Below are positions 1 through 11,889 of a DNA stretch of 64,000 nucleotides, one piece after another. The notes beneath the pieces are model-generated. The model saw only the letters and a list, made by a program, of their open reading frames with translations. It ran no database searches and was not told the DNA's origin. Source of the DNA: Casuarina equisetifolia (Eukaryota > Streptophyta > Magnoliopsida > Fagales > Casuarinaceae); assembly GCA_028551475.1 (NCBI GenBank), contig CM052360.1:12388501-12452500 (forward strand). The letters run 5' to 3'. A program made the position numbers and the translations under genes. Positions within the stretch are counted from its first letter, which is position 1; the number at the start of each line of letters is the position of its first letter.

Positions 1-300
1 AGAGAGAGAGAGAGAGTTACTTGCGCAGTTCATTGTTAGTACAGAGAGCTAGGGTTTAGCTCTAAGCTTGCGCTGCCCGTACTTTTGAGAGGGTGGAGAC
101 AGATGCAAAACAACGAGAGCGCGAGAGAGGAAAAAGAAAACAATAGGCAACAGAGGCGGCTTTTGTATTTAGGATGCCAAGAGGCCCAACTTGAAATAGG
201 ACCAATAACTAATGGGCGTGTGCCGAATTGGCCTGACGCGAACTGGGGAAAATATTTTTCAAAAAAAAAACAATAGAAATATTCTCAAAGAAACTTTCCC
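1..300 (-). promoter_or_regulatory. Promoter-like left edge, possibly of a minus-strand gene outside the window
   Basis: An (AG)n run occupies the first 16 bases. A TAGGGTTT element (telo-box on the minus strand) lies near position 52, and a GGCCCAAC site II-like element near 183. Read on the minus strand this is a telo-box followed by a CT-rich leader, a common plant 5' UTR arrangement. No coding sequence is visible, so the gene would lie left of position 1. This is an inference from motifs only. Confidence 0.3.
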
Positions 301-737
301 TCTTGGACTGAAGTTATAGTTTGGACGCATGATTAGTATCAAAAACTTTAATTCCTTATATTAAAAAATATAATCTAATTTTACAAAGACAAATTAATTA
401 AAATTGAAAATGTAAAGCAATATAGATGTACTCGAGATCCAATAATACAAGTTCCTTCATTAAAAAGTTAAAAGTTCACACAATGATCTAATAGTCCAAG
501 AAGTCCAAGCATAAAAGGAAAGATTTTCTAAAAATTTTAATTTTTTTAGGATTTCTTTTATTATTTTTTAGAACTTTCCTTAAATTGTTTGTTATTAATT
601 TATTAGATTTTCTTTATTATTTGAGATTATTTCCTTTCGTTTGTTTTTTCCATACTTGTCTGATTTTTTATTTATTTGAAATTTTCTTATTTGTTAGAAT
701 CGTAATATGTTTGTACTTCCTTAATTTTAGTACAATT

Positions 738-1137
738 AGAAAAAAAAAACTCGTTTTTTGTGTGGGTTTTTTCTTTTTTCGAGAAACATGTTTTTTTGAA
801 GGGGAAAAAGAAAGGAAACAAAATTGAAATGATAAAAGCTAAGAAAACAAACTCTAAGACATAAAAGCAGTGCCAACAATTAAGGAAGTGCTCCACCACC
901 AATTTTTGTCAAAAATTGAATAAAGAAAACAAAGTTACAAACAATTGAGAGAATTTTAGGAAAACTAGTACTAAACTTAATCCTAAAAGGATCTTAATAA
1001 CGAAACTGTCTTAGAGTTTGTTTTCTTAACTTTTGTCATTTCAATTTTCGTTCCTTTCCTTTTCCCCTTCAAAAAACATGTTTCTCAAAAAAAAAAAAAC
1101 CCAAAAAACCCACACAAAAAACGAGTTTTTTCTTCTT
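738..1137. repeat. Foldback inverted repeat, about 125-bp arms
   Basis: The arm at about 738-860 is an imperfect reverse complement of about 1008-1137, with a loop of roughly 148 bases. Shared landmarks are CTCTAAGAC against GTCTTAGAG at the inner ends, ACATGTTT in the middle, and ACTCGTTTTTT against AAAAAACGAGT at the outer ends. No target duplication was recognised. It could be a MITE-like foldback element or a local inverted duplication. The open frames here are low-complexity translations, not genes. Confidence 0.75.
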
Positions 1138-4100
1138 TTCATATCTTTCTTAACCTAAGCTTGCTCAAGACCCCCACCGAATCCGCATCATGAACACAAT
1201 CGCGAGTGGCATATGCAAAAAAAATAAATATGTGATCATGGTAAATAAATAAAAAAGTTAGAGAACACAATACGATATTAGTTAATGAAAATATTTACTA
1301 AAACAAACATAATAAAAATTTACATTATTTTCAAGTTTACATATACAAACAACTGATTGTTATAAGTGCATTGTTATGGTCCGATGTGGAAACATACTTG
1401 GATTGTTATAAGTGCAATGTTTGTTTTAATTGGAAATGTGAAAACAAGTCATAGGGTTTTGACAAAGTGATTAAAGGATGGCAACATGTGATACTCCTGA
1501 GTCTAAGTCCCCATTTGTAAGTTCATTGCCTAGGAGAAATGGTAATAGACTTGGGCTTATGAGAGGCCTAATTGTGAGCCCAAGTTAAGCCTACCTAGGT
1601 AAGGTTGATGAAGAAGTCAAATCAAAAACATAATGAAATATTACAATCTTATATGAAAACTTTTAAATGTAGTGTTGTACTATATGAAAAAGCATAAAAA
1701 TGAGCATTTAAGGTTGTAAGTAATAAGTTTTCTTATTTAATATTTTAATTTTTTGAGATAAAAACTCTAATATAGTATCAAAAGACTAAGGATGTTCCTT
1801 TGTTTTGTAATTCCTTAGGTCTCAAAGTTAGGTTTCTATCCATGTACCATCATTGTGTCAGCATACATATGAGAGAGAATTTTAAAGGTAATATTATCTC
1901 ACATTGAAAGTATAAAAACGAGTTAATAAACTCATAAATGATGAATTTTTCTCCCTTAGTGTTTTACAATTGTTGGATGAACTCTCGTACTCTAATAAAA
2001 ATGGACTCTTGTCAAGATTTTTCAACTCTTAAATTAACTTTCAAGTTGAGTTTTGAATCTTCTAATTATAAGACAAGGAACAAAACCCTATATTTAATAA
2101 GGTTGGATGAAAATAAAGTGCCGATCCCTTCGGTTGATGATCATGTTTGTGTCAAGCACGCGCATATTAGAAAAAGAATATGTCACTTTCTTTATCTCCG
2201 TGGCAAATAGAAGCCTATCCCGAATCCTTTGGGGTACCCGAAGGCCGCGTTAAGCATCCTGATCGGAAAGGAATAAGAACATTTTCTGACACTGACAGTA
2301 CCTCGCCTATCTCGGCTGGGTAGTGTAACTTGCCCACCTTAATCGGGTACGTAGGCATGGCGTGTTCCGCCATTTCCCCCGAACATACTAAATGTTAGAG
2401 CTAAATTATGGCCAAGTTGGTTATAATAAGGACTAATTTGCTCAGTGGCGCAATAACGCTTATCCTTATTTGGCTGCACAGGGAAGAATAATGTAGGAAT
2501 GTCTTTGATGAATACGTAAGCAAAAGAATGTGGAAAGTTGCAGGTGTTCTACAATAAAAGGCAAGGCAAAGTAGGAATCCAGTGGGAACTTCAGTCAAGT
2601 TTGCTTCAGAACAGATTACTTGACTTAAAAGGTGTAACAAAAGGGTTCTCATACACAGAGATCTTCAAGTTTGATATTCACAACCCTGGAAATGAACGGC
2701 GCAGTGGATATTAACTTTTAAGTACAACGCATCTGACCCAACGCATCTGAAAGCATTGGATCGGATGCCTCTTTCGTGTTACACTTTTGCTGTAACATGC
2801 TTAATGCGGTTGACTAAAAAACTTACGATTTTTTACTGTCGTTTTAGTGTGATTCTATGAAATGCTGAGGTGGTTAAACACGAACTAAAAGCAACTGCAC
2901 GGAATATGCGCATTCCATAGAGATGGTTACAGCAAAGTAACAATGTTCGACAAGGTATTGGTGACTAGTCGATGGTTGAATATGGAGACGTAGAGGACTC
3001 TAGATGTTCTTGGTGTTATAGAAATTCATCAAATTGCATTGTTCACATATAGATCAAACACATAATTATAAAAATGCACATTTTCAAATACAACAAATTT
3101 AAGAATGTTTTGGTCAACACAATGTTATACGTATTTCGTAATTTTTTTTTATATGAATAACATCTTATAAAATGCTCTCATCATCTAGAATTTACAAGAA
3201 AAGTTTTCTCAAACAACTAGCCAACCATCGAGGGAGCTCTTTCATTGAATTGTTTGATCACTAAGTTAACTTTAATTTTTACAATGACATAAATGTCATT
3301 GCTTGCCATAGGATATTGCAATCATACCTTTAACTTAAAATATTCCACCATAGCAAGGCAAAGATAAAAACAAGCATGCTTAGTGAGGGAAGGACAATTA
3401 TCTCACTAGAAAAACGATGGATTTGTGATAATTTGCCTTATGAAGATATTTAGTAAACTAAAATTACAAAGACCAAAGTGATATTCCCTTGTCGAGAAGA
3501 ACATCATAGAAAGTTTTATCTTTATCTTGAGGATTCTTGCAACCTTACCATTAGGACTTCGCGTCAGTTTCTTGTAGCGGTGATAAGATAAGTTGGATCT
3601 TATCAAGTTGTACTTTGAAACTATCTGTACAAGAACTTCAAATTGAAGTAGAAACAACTTTGTAACTTTCTTGCATGGACAAGTCATATCATTATCTCAT
3701 TTATATCTTGAAACCCTCTTGATCAAGACAACTCAAACTTATGTGGTCTACTCAACTTAGAAATTTTGTAGATTAATTTTCTTCGTCTCATTTAAGCAAA
3801 GAGCATTTAAAATTAGTTGTTCATGTTCACATCACTCAAGAATGGATCTCAAAAACCCAATCTCCTTTATTTGTTAGTATCCCATTACTAGCAAAATGCA
3901 ACATTTTTTTCTTTTCTTGGTGCAAAATCCGTTAGTGAAGTTGTGTGTTAGTTTTGGTAGAAAATAGTTTATATTTAACTTAACACCTAAAGGCATTAAA
4001 TAGAAGTATTTATCTCTTTTTAAGTTACATTTTAAGTTTCTATTTTTCCCATGTAGGATTTAAAAACACCTCCGTACTCTAATTATAGGACAATACTTCT

Positions 4101-4500
4101 CACAAGAATCGTTCTCTATAATGACAAGGATGAAATAGACTTCAGATAGGACATTCACCCCAACAACATTGTGCACGGAGGCCATAATTACCAATGACTC
4201 CCAGAAATGATCGTGGCACGTGCGCAGTGGTCGATTCGTGCCCCTTCATAATAGAGAATCTTGCCATGATAGAAAGCGTGTGAAAAGTTTGTGCGAGGGT
4301 ACAATGCCATACTAGCTGATCATCCAATTTACTGAATGCCGGAATTTGTTCTTGCAGGGCAGCTAGAGGCGTAGGGCAGTAAAACATGATCTTAGAATCA
4401 AAGGCAGGCATACTTTTCAGTTGGCGGGCTTTTCATGGACCAAGCGAACTTCTTTATCATCATGCAATGGAACTTTGCCAAAATAGGCAAAAGGGAAGCT
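1138..4500. other. AT-rich intergenic stretch, no gene recognised
   Basis: The longest frames are below 95 codons and none resembles a known family. The minus-strand frame at 4142-4411 (89 codons, closed by its stop) has less biased composition than its surroundings, but I do not recognise it and see no flanking exon. Confidence 0.5.
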
Positions 4501-4504
4501 TTTG

Positions 4505-5290
4505 AGAAGGAACTTGCGTTGCCAAATGAGGCAAAACATCATCATAACAGCATTAAGCATGGGCCAAACTTACGACAATGGAGGGGAGCTCACCATCTTT
4601 ACCAGCACAAGCACAAGACATTTTCTGAGAAATTCAGCCTATAATGAACGGGCCGTACACAGCTTTTGGCAACGAAACGAAATGGATTCTTGTGTTTTGT
4701 ATGAAAAGAGTTTAAGGAAATGGCTAAAGATATGTTTTTGATGCAAAGCAACCATGGAGAAAGGACTTCATTTCACGGGTGCTTCTGTGCTTGTCTGTCT
4801 TTTACGCTGAATTGGGAATCAAAAGTGGAGCCTCTTTTTACTTTGAGCTTTGTTCTATTTGATCTCCGTGCTCTTGCGCTGTCCATATGCTAATGGTTGC
4901 CTGAGCAGTTCCTATACAAGATATTTTGCGACACAATTTAAGTAAGTGGCAGAACTTGACCACAACAGCATCAAACATAGCGAAAACCTACGAGAGTGGA
5001 GGGGAGCTCACCACCTAAAGACATGCACAAGGCAAGCAAAAGGGGAGAGGGATTCCTGTGCCTTGTATGAAAAGAGTTTGGGAAATGACAGAAGAGAGGT
5101 TTCTGATTGATGCAAAGCAAGCAAGTAGATAGAACATAATTCTTAGTGGATGCTTTCTACTTGTCTGTCTTTTACACTAAATTTGGAATCGGCAGTGAAA
5201 TCGAGCTTTGTTCTGTTGATCTCCCCAATGTCGTCGTGTCGATATGCTAGTGATTGGCCTGAGCAATAGCATAGGAAGACATATCATAAG
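4505..5290. repeat. Tandem duplication, period about 418 bp
   Basis: Two diverged direct copies lie side by side. Landmarks repeated in order are: a block ending GAGGGGAGCTCACC (4581 and 4999), GTATGAAAAGAGTTT, GATGCAAAGCAA, CTTGTCTGTCTTTTAC, GAGCTTTGTTCT and GCCTGAGCA. Copy two is shorter. Frames are broken in both copies, so the unit looks non-coding or long dead. A relic transposon fragment is possible. Confidence 0.75.
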
Positions 5291-5299
5291 ATTGGTAAG

Positions 5300-7060
5300 A
5301 GCTTTTCGGACTGCAACCTAGCTAAGCGGATCGAGTGATACATCTAGAATGATGGACAACCACAAGGACCTAAACGAAAATCATGGTACTCGAAAAAGAT
5401 TGTTTGTTTTCATGTTATCTACTGTTCCGACCGGAGACAATGGTCTTAAGACCTGGATGATCAGACCCGGACAACATTTGCAAACCTTTCTATACATCAG
5501 CAGTTTTAGCCATGCGGGCTGGGGGAGATGTAACAGGCAAAGCCTGCTGTACAAATAAACTAAAAAAGGATCTTACCGAGTCAAGTTGAAGTTGGGATCT
5601 GGCACTGATGAGGTTCTAGTTGACTCCACAGTCTGGTTTTCCTATTTCATGAACTGTTTGCCAACTTGTCATTACATAGCAGTCTACTGCGTCTAATACG
5701 ATAAGTACGTTTTTCGTCATATGTTTTCTTGTTCCTAGAAAAAGACTTTCTTACTTGAATCCCCACACCGAGTCATCTGAAAAAACAGGTTTATATACTT
5801 GGCAACCATCATTTCGGAGAAGCTGAGTGTACGTATATTTTTGTGTGGATTTACTTCCATAAATGGAACCAAAAACATGTAAAACCCGGTCAAAACGCAT
5901 ACAACAGTGAAAAAAGTTTGCTTCCAGTAACACGATCTTGTATCCGTGGCATAACTTGGTTTTGTACCGCAGAAAATGCAGCCCTTTGGGGTCTTTTGAT
6001 AGGATATACTCCATAAACGTCGGGATAATTAAGTGGACACGCTTACTGGGTAAAAATGGAGCATAACTTGGTATGCTCCTGTTTGCACTGTCTTTGTGCA
6101 AAAATAAACTCCCCTTTCCTTCCCTTTCTATCTTATACCTTTTGTTTCTTACAGGACTATCAATAGTCCTATAATAGCTACGCAAGCCTTGCAATTCATA
6201 GAGAGGGTAGTGTCCATGTTACTTTTTAGACGCCATGTTACTTCTAACATTAGCAACATCCTTGTCTTTAACCTCTTGGGATATAGTCAAGATAGAAAAG
6301 GAGATCTTGCAAAACAAGTATCCGGGTTTGAATCCCCTCAGCTGAATTTCTGACTGACCTAAACTTGCGTTGGGATAAACTCTTAACATTTCTGAAACGA
6401 TACATGACTACAAATTGGTGGATGCATTCTTAAATTCTTGCAATAAACTCAACTCACCCTTGTTCAAAGTTAAAATCTGAACATCAACAAAATGAAAGGA
6501 CCTTAAACCTTTAAGCTGTTGCCATTATGCTTTCGGTCCATTCTCATAACTTTATACAGGAATAGGACACTCAATTGGGGAAGAAATTAGAAAAGAACGG
6601 TCCCATGGAAACAAACAATCATTCGTTGCTACTGATTTGACCATTTGTTCTTGATGCATACAACTTTTTTTTCTCTCTTTTATGCTTATATTCTTGACCT
6701 TTTATTCCCTGGGTATAAGGAAATGATGTTAATCCCGACGATGTTAACCTAGAAAGAGTGCACCATTTATTCTTACCACAGTCATAATTTTTAAAGATGA
6801 TCTCCAAATGCTGTGAAGTACACGTCTGTGGTGAAAACGGGGAGGAAATGGCACCGAGCTTCTTTCCTCCTCGTCGGTTCTTTTTGTTATGATACCAGTC
6901 ACTTCAAGGACATTAATTCCATTATACTAATTTCTCCAAGTTCTTTTGTCCCAAAGGCCATAGGCTTCCTCATTTATACGAACTGGGTCCTCGAAAAGGA
7001 TGAGTGCTGGGTCCTCCAAAAGCAGCAATAGACCAAAAGGGAAGAGGTTCTTGCAATTAA
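5300..7060. other. Intergenic stretch, no gene recognised
   Basis: The longest frame is on the minus strand at 5751-6194 (147 codons). It matches no family I know, lacks supporting exons or promoter signals, and may be chance. Nothing else stands out. Confidence 0.4.
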
Positions 7061-7067
7061 CCAACTT

Positions 7068-7163
7068 GAAAAGAGAAAAAAGAAGAAAAGAAGAAAAGAA
7101 AAAAGAAAAAAAGAAAAAAAAGGAAAAAAGAGAAAAAGAAAAAAAGGAAAAAAAAAAAAGGAT
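7068..7163. repeat. Purine-only low-complexity tract (A/G)
   Basis: About 95 bases are almost entirely A and G, as GAAA/GAAAA runs. They create an artificial Lys/Glu/Arg-rich frame on the plus strand and a Phe-rich one on the minus strand. The tract lies some 330 bases before the TATA box of the CCT gene. Confidence 0.85.
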
Positions 7164-7263
7164 CTTCCTAAAATTCTCTTGCTATTCAAACTCGGCCAAG
7201 AATAGAAGAGGCCCGGGTCAACCAATTTCAGATGGACGGTTACGTGCCATGTCAGCCAGGCAA

Positions 7264-7273
7264 GACACGTGTC
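7264..7273. promoter_or_regulatory. Palindromic G-box/ABRE core upstream of the CCT gene
   Basis: The sequence GACACGTGTC is a perfect 10-bp palindrome around CACGTG. It lies about 220 bases before the TATA box at 7490. G-boxes bind plant bZIP and bHLH factors and mediate light or ABA responses. Use here is inferred from position and motif. Confidence 0.45.
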
Positions 7274-7489
7274 AAGAGCCCACATCCATTCGACTGTGGG
7301 GGGCGAGTGTGATCGCACATACAGTCCCGAGCATAGAATAGGTTCTTCCAAGAAAATACAAATCCCAGAGAAGTTGCCACGCGGAGGCGCGTAGGGAGGA
7401 ATTTTACGGTGTACCGCGAGCTTCGGGTTGACCATCCCCCATAGTGCCAGGCTGACGGCTAAGTACGGACGCTTGTACCATCCTCCACC

Positions 7490-7497
7490 TATAAATT
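7490..7497 (+). promoter_or_regulatory. TATA box of the CCT-motif gene
   Basis: TATAAATT is followed after about 30 bases by a pyrimidine- and CAAAAC-rich leader (about 7520-7640), typical of a plant 5' UTR. It is the best TATA element between the purine tract and the first recognised CCT exon. Confidence 0.5.
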
Positions 7498-7499
7498 AA

Positions 7500-9422
7500 T
7501 GCCTTTTTTGACACCCCATATCTTCCATTTTCCAAGCTAGCCATAACCTCTTCATTCTCTCTTAAGCCAACACCAAAACCAAAACCAAAACCAATACCAA
7601 ACTCTATCTCTATCTCTCTTCCTCTTTTTGTTATTCTGTTTGTTTGTTTCAACCTTCAGACGACGCTTCTTTTGGATAAGCTTTTAGTCCGAGGCTGTGA
7701 GCTGATTAGCAGAGGCTGAGGAGGGACCATATTACATGTTCTCCATTGCTTTTTTAGGTGGTCGTGACGGAGTCTCGGGTTTTGCGGGCATGTCTAAGCG
7801 TAGCATCATGTTGGAGGACGAGAATCACCCACCGGAGCAGCTCTCCATTGTAATGTTTCTTGCCTTTAAGAACAACACAACCCTTATTCTGCCATTCATC
7901 ATGCTGCATGCGATTATTATCTGTTCTTTGTTCTGGAAAATAATGCAGACGTATGTTCCTATCGTTTTTTCTGAATCCATCTTGCGTTTTCTCCTGGGTT
8001 ATGCGATTATGTATTGGGGTTCTCTTTGCTTTTCTTTCCAGAAGATTTTCTTTGTGGTTTGAAGGAAGGACATCCTCTTCAACTTGTTTACCGTGCATAT
8101 TCACAAGATTAAATTCGTTTCTTAATCTTTCAGACTCGTGCACGTTCTTTTCTGTTCCACTTGTTTACATTCAAAGCTTCTTCGGATCATAAGATGTTGT
8201 CAGGCTCAGCTGAGATGTTTATTCTCAAGTTCCACCACCTTTTTTCTTTTCATTATCTTTTCCGCAATTTCTAATCTCGATTCATCGTTTTCTCGATATT
8301 CCCCACGTCTCTTCATCTTCATCATCATCATCATCATTCGTTCTTCTCTATCATTTTTCTAGCTTGAAACTTACATTCTCAAAAGTTCAAAGAGTATCTG
8401 TTGATTAAAATATAGTATTTCTAAATTCCTATCGTTGCCTGCTAACATGTTCCGAGCTTTTACGGCTTTATATTGAGATACGTTAGACGCACTCAGCCCC
8501 TGAAGGATTCGCAGCTTTAGTGACATTTTTGGACTTGCTTTTGCTTTTATCACGCTTTTGAGACAATGATATATTGACTGGAGAAGGAAAAAGGAAGCAT
8601 CAGCCTGTTGCGGCTCATTTGAGTCGGTCACAGCTCGCTGCAAAATTCATTCAAAGACAGTATTTTTCATCTTGTATAGAAGTTGCCCACCAAACTGTCA
8701 TTATCCAAGGCCACCATCATTGCAGCAATCTAATCTTGAATTTTCCTGAGCTGCTTTTTCAACTTTACTTTTGATTATTGTGGAATATGTACTCCTTTAC
8801 GCTTCTCTTTAAGCTTCTAATTACGATTCTTTTGCTCATTACGTTTGGTGAAGGGGCAGTGCTATGACATGCATTACAAATAGATAAGATTACGGGCTCT
8901 TCTAAGTGCCTTTCCATTCCAGAGCTTGCCCGAACAGGGCTTTTTCTGTACTTGGAACAAGATTGACATACCAAGGGCTTCCTTCTTTCTGAAATGATGT
9001 TGAATTTTTTGCTACTAGTGGGTGACTTTGTTCTTATATTTGACATGACGCCAACCAAAATGCGCATCTTTATCTACTACGAACAAAGACCCCCACCTCG
9101 AAGACCATCAACTTTATAACATCCCATGCATGCTCTTGGCATTTAAATAGAAGAGAGGGGGTTGTGCAATATGTTTAAAACTATGCGAAAGACTAATACG
9201 AGAGACAACGTTCGATAACCTCCAAGCTAAAAGTCCAGCATGATTAGAGACTAGTTGTTTAGCTTCTAGTTTAGAATTTTTTCAACTCATGGTAAATATG
9301 AAGAATGATGATCTCTTTGCTCATAGTGAAGATTCATTGCATTCTTATTGTAAGGGTTGATATTTGAATATGTTACAGTTTTTACAGTCGTGATATTAAT
9401 ATCCCTTTCCGATGTTCTGCAG
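7500..9422 (+). other. 5' leader and first intron(s) of the CCT gene; first coding exon unresolved
   Basis: The first recognised exon opens at 9423 in phase 0, so an ATG must come from upstream. One candidate exon is 7790-7849: it starts ATG TCT AAG, encodes 20 residues and ends at GTAATG in phase 0. A second option is a leader exon ending ATG|GTAAAT at 9289-9291, which would add only Met. Neither is supported by recognisable homology. The remaining sequence looks intronic. Confidence 0.35.
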
Positions 9423-11491
9423 GATGAAATTTCGAGCCCACTTAGTGCTCATATTTTTGACTTATGTGATCTTGAACTCTTCCCTGAGAACCTACAGAAT
9501 TCCGAGGCCACTTCTAGCTCAAACTGTTGCTATGAAGAGAACTCATCTCATGTCACAAATCTTCCCTTACCTCCAGATCCTGACGCCAAGTTCAATGGCT
9601 ACCAAGATAACAATGGCAATCCTAACATAACCTCCAACCCCGCTCCCCAAGCAACCAGCACCAGCACAAGCACCACCGCTAACACAACCACTACTAATGT
9701 CACCATCAACAACGGCAGCAATCTCTCAGTAATCTTTGATTCCCAAGAAGAGATTGATAATGACATCTCCGCTTCCATAGACTTCTCTCCATCCCCTCCC
9801 TTCTCTGTTCCACAGTACCTCACGGTTCAACAAGACCAATTTGATTTCTCTTCCATTCAGCCTCAAATTGCTTTATCAGATGCTGTTGTTGAGGGATTCC
9901 CGCAGTACCCTGCTGAACCTATTCCGCCTCTTATGGGGGCTCCCTTACCGGCTTTATTCAAAGAGGATTGTTTGTCCTCGGCGCCATCTTATTTGCCTTT
10001 GCGTCCTTTATCTCCTCCTTGTTCGTTTCTAGGTGCTGCCTTGGGAACATACATGCCTTCTGGGTCCATGAATGCAGCTGCGTTATCTGCTGACAGTTCT
10101 GGGATTTTCCCCGGAAGCATTCTTATGGGTTCTGAGCTGCAGCCGCAAGAGTTGGATTATCAGGGAGACAATGGAGGAATTTACTGTCCAGATTCTATGC
10201 AGAGGGTTTTCAATCACGGAGACCTTCAGGTACAAAGCCTTCTTTTGGACTGGTTTGATGCTTATGAAGTTCTTAAAGATTTCTGTTATTCTCCTCCATT
10301 GGAACCAAATGAAACAGTATGGTTCAAAATATCGTAGGCATCTGCGTTTCTCTAATGCAACAATAGGTTAGCCCTGAACCGGTATGTTGAAACAACAGCC
10401 TTCTTGCCAGAAAGATTAGAAGTTCATGTCAATAAAAGTAAAGGTTGAAAAACTTTCCTCAATCAAACAGGAATATTGCTAACTGGGTGTTGACCATTGG
10501 TTTCCTCTCTGTCACTTGGGATCCCACTTTAGTTAATCTAACAGCCAATTCAGAATAGCACCCTTCACCCAAAATGCACATGCACTTGGCGCTGGATACC
10601 ATTCAACTCAAAAGTTTAATCTTTAGGTTTCAGCCTCACGCATACAAAAGATTCTTTACCGTAGGACTTCATGCTTTTATTTTGAAATATCCATTCTGTA
10701 CACATCTCAAATTAACAGTGATCTTTGTTATAGGCACTGAGTACTGACAGTCCTCAACTGGTGTGCAAAGCTGGGAGTTCTACTCCATTGGCATCAGAAA
10801 TTTCAAGTTTGGAAGACTCAACTTTTAAAGTAGGAAAACTTTCTGTTGAGCAGAGGAGAGAGAAGATCCATAGGTACATGAAGAAGAGGAATGAGAGGAA
10901 CTTCAGCAAGAAGATAAAGGTGTTCCCTCACTCCATCTCTCTGTCTCTGTCTACATTAAGCCCAGAACATGGAGTTGTGCATTTCCTACCATCATCATTC
11001 TCATCATGGCATCTTAAGTTGTGATCATATATAAGCATGAGCTTCGAGGTATTATAATCGTTTCAGATCATTTAGTTGCTAACGGCATACGGATATGTAT
11101 ATGCAGTATGCCTGCCGCAAAACACTAGCAGATAGCCGACCTCGAGTCAGAGGAAGATTTGCGAAGAATGATGACTTTGGAGAGGCCTCAAGGCCTGCTT
11201 GTAGCAATCATGAAGAGGATGATGATGAGGAAGTAAGATTGATTTCACACCCACCAATATAGCTTTAAAAAAAAAAAAAGCCATTTATCAAGTTGCCAAA
11301 ACTTCAACATGCCGGTTCATTCTTTTTCCAATTCGGAAGTTATTCATATAATTCTCATCCAGCATTCTTATATCTCTGTGCAGGTAGTTGTGAAAGAAGA
11401 AGAAGATCTGGTTGATTCCTCGGACATCTTTAGTCATATTAGTGGAGTGAATTCCTTCAAATGCAACTTTCCAATCCAATCCTGGATTTGA
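9423..11491 (+). CDS. CCT-motif family (CMF) transcriptional regulator, 5' end incomplete
   Basis: Exons 9423-10229, 10734-10919, 11107-11232 and 11384-11491 all join in phase 0 with GT-AG borders and give at least 408 residues. The first exon begins with the conserved block DEISSPLSAHIFDLC, then SSSNCCYEE, an Asn/Thr-rich stretch and IFDSQEEIDNDISAS. The CCT domain starts RREKIHRYMKKRNERNFSKK and continues across the 10919/11107 junction through YACRKTLADSRPRVRGRFAK. An acidic tail follows. There are no B-box zinc fingers, so this is a CMF protein, not CONSTANS-like proper. CCT proteins act in the nucleus, often with NF-Y subunits, in flowering, clock or metabolic control. The exact role is unknown. 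The frame running upstream from 9357 opens with TTG and is intronic. Confidence 0.9.
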
Positions 11492-11889
11492 CCCTCAGTT
11501 TTTGAGACATCAAACATTTCTACAATTTTGCAGGACCCTGCTTCATCCGGGGTGTATCAATCCGGATCAGAAAACCAAAAAACCAAAAAAAAAAAAAAAG
11601 AAGAAAGAAAGAATAAATGGGTCATTTATGTAAATTTAATTGAGTCAGGACTATATAGCAAGTAAATAACAATGTATTTCTTGTAGATGCTACACTTCTT
11701 TGTACCAACTTCGAAGTTCGAAAGTTGTACAAATCCCATTTGGCAAATTTCATTGCTCAGAATAGTACTAATGCCGCTAAGCTATGTAGTTTATCTTTGC
11801 TGACTGGAAACTTGAACTTCAGTTGTCACTTCATACATCGCTGCTTATTTCTTTGAACTACAACAACATGTAAGGACTAAGGCACACTC
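11492..11889. other. 3' flank of the CCT gene
   Basis: This is the presumed 3' UTR, with an A-rich run near 11580-11600, then intergenic DNA. No gene is seen. Where the transcript ends is not clear from sequence. Confidence 0.4.

Noticed and set aside
5751-6194. 147-codon minus-strand frame
   Set aside because: No recognised family, no neighbouring exons, no promoter; a frame of this length is expected by chance in a window this size.
7000-7341. Lys/Glu-rich 113-codon plus-strand frame and the Phe-rich minus-strand frame over it
   Set aside because: Both are translations of the A/G-only tract at 7068-7163; there is no homology and no splice context.
9357-9422. Upstream part of the long frame in the CCT gene (LIFEYVTVFTVV...)
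   Set aside because: It begins with TTG, is T-rich and ends at a textbook acceptor (TTCTGCAG), so it is intron read-through.
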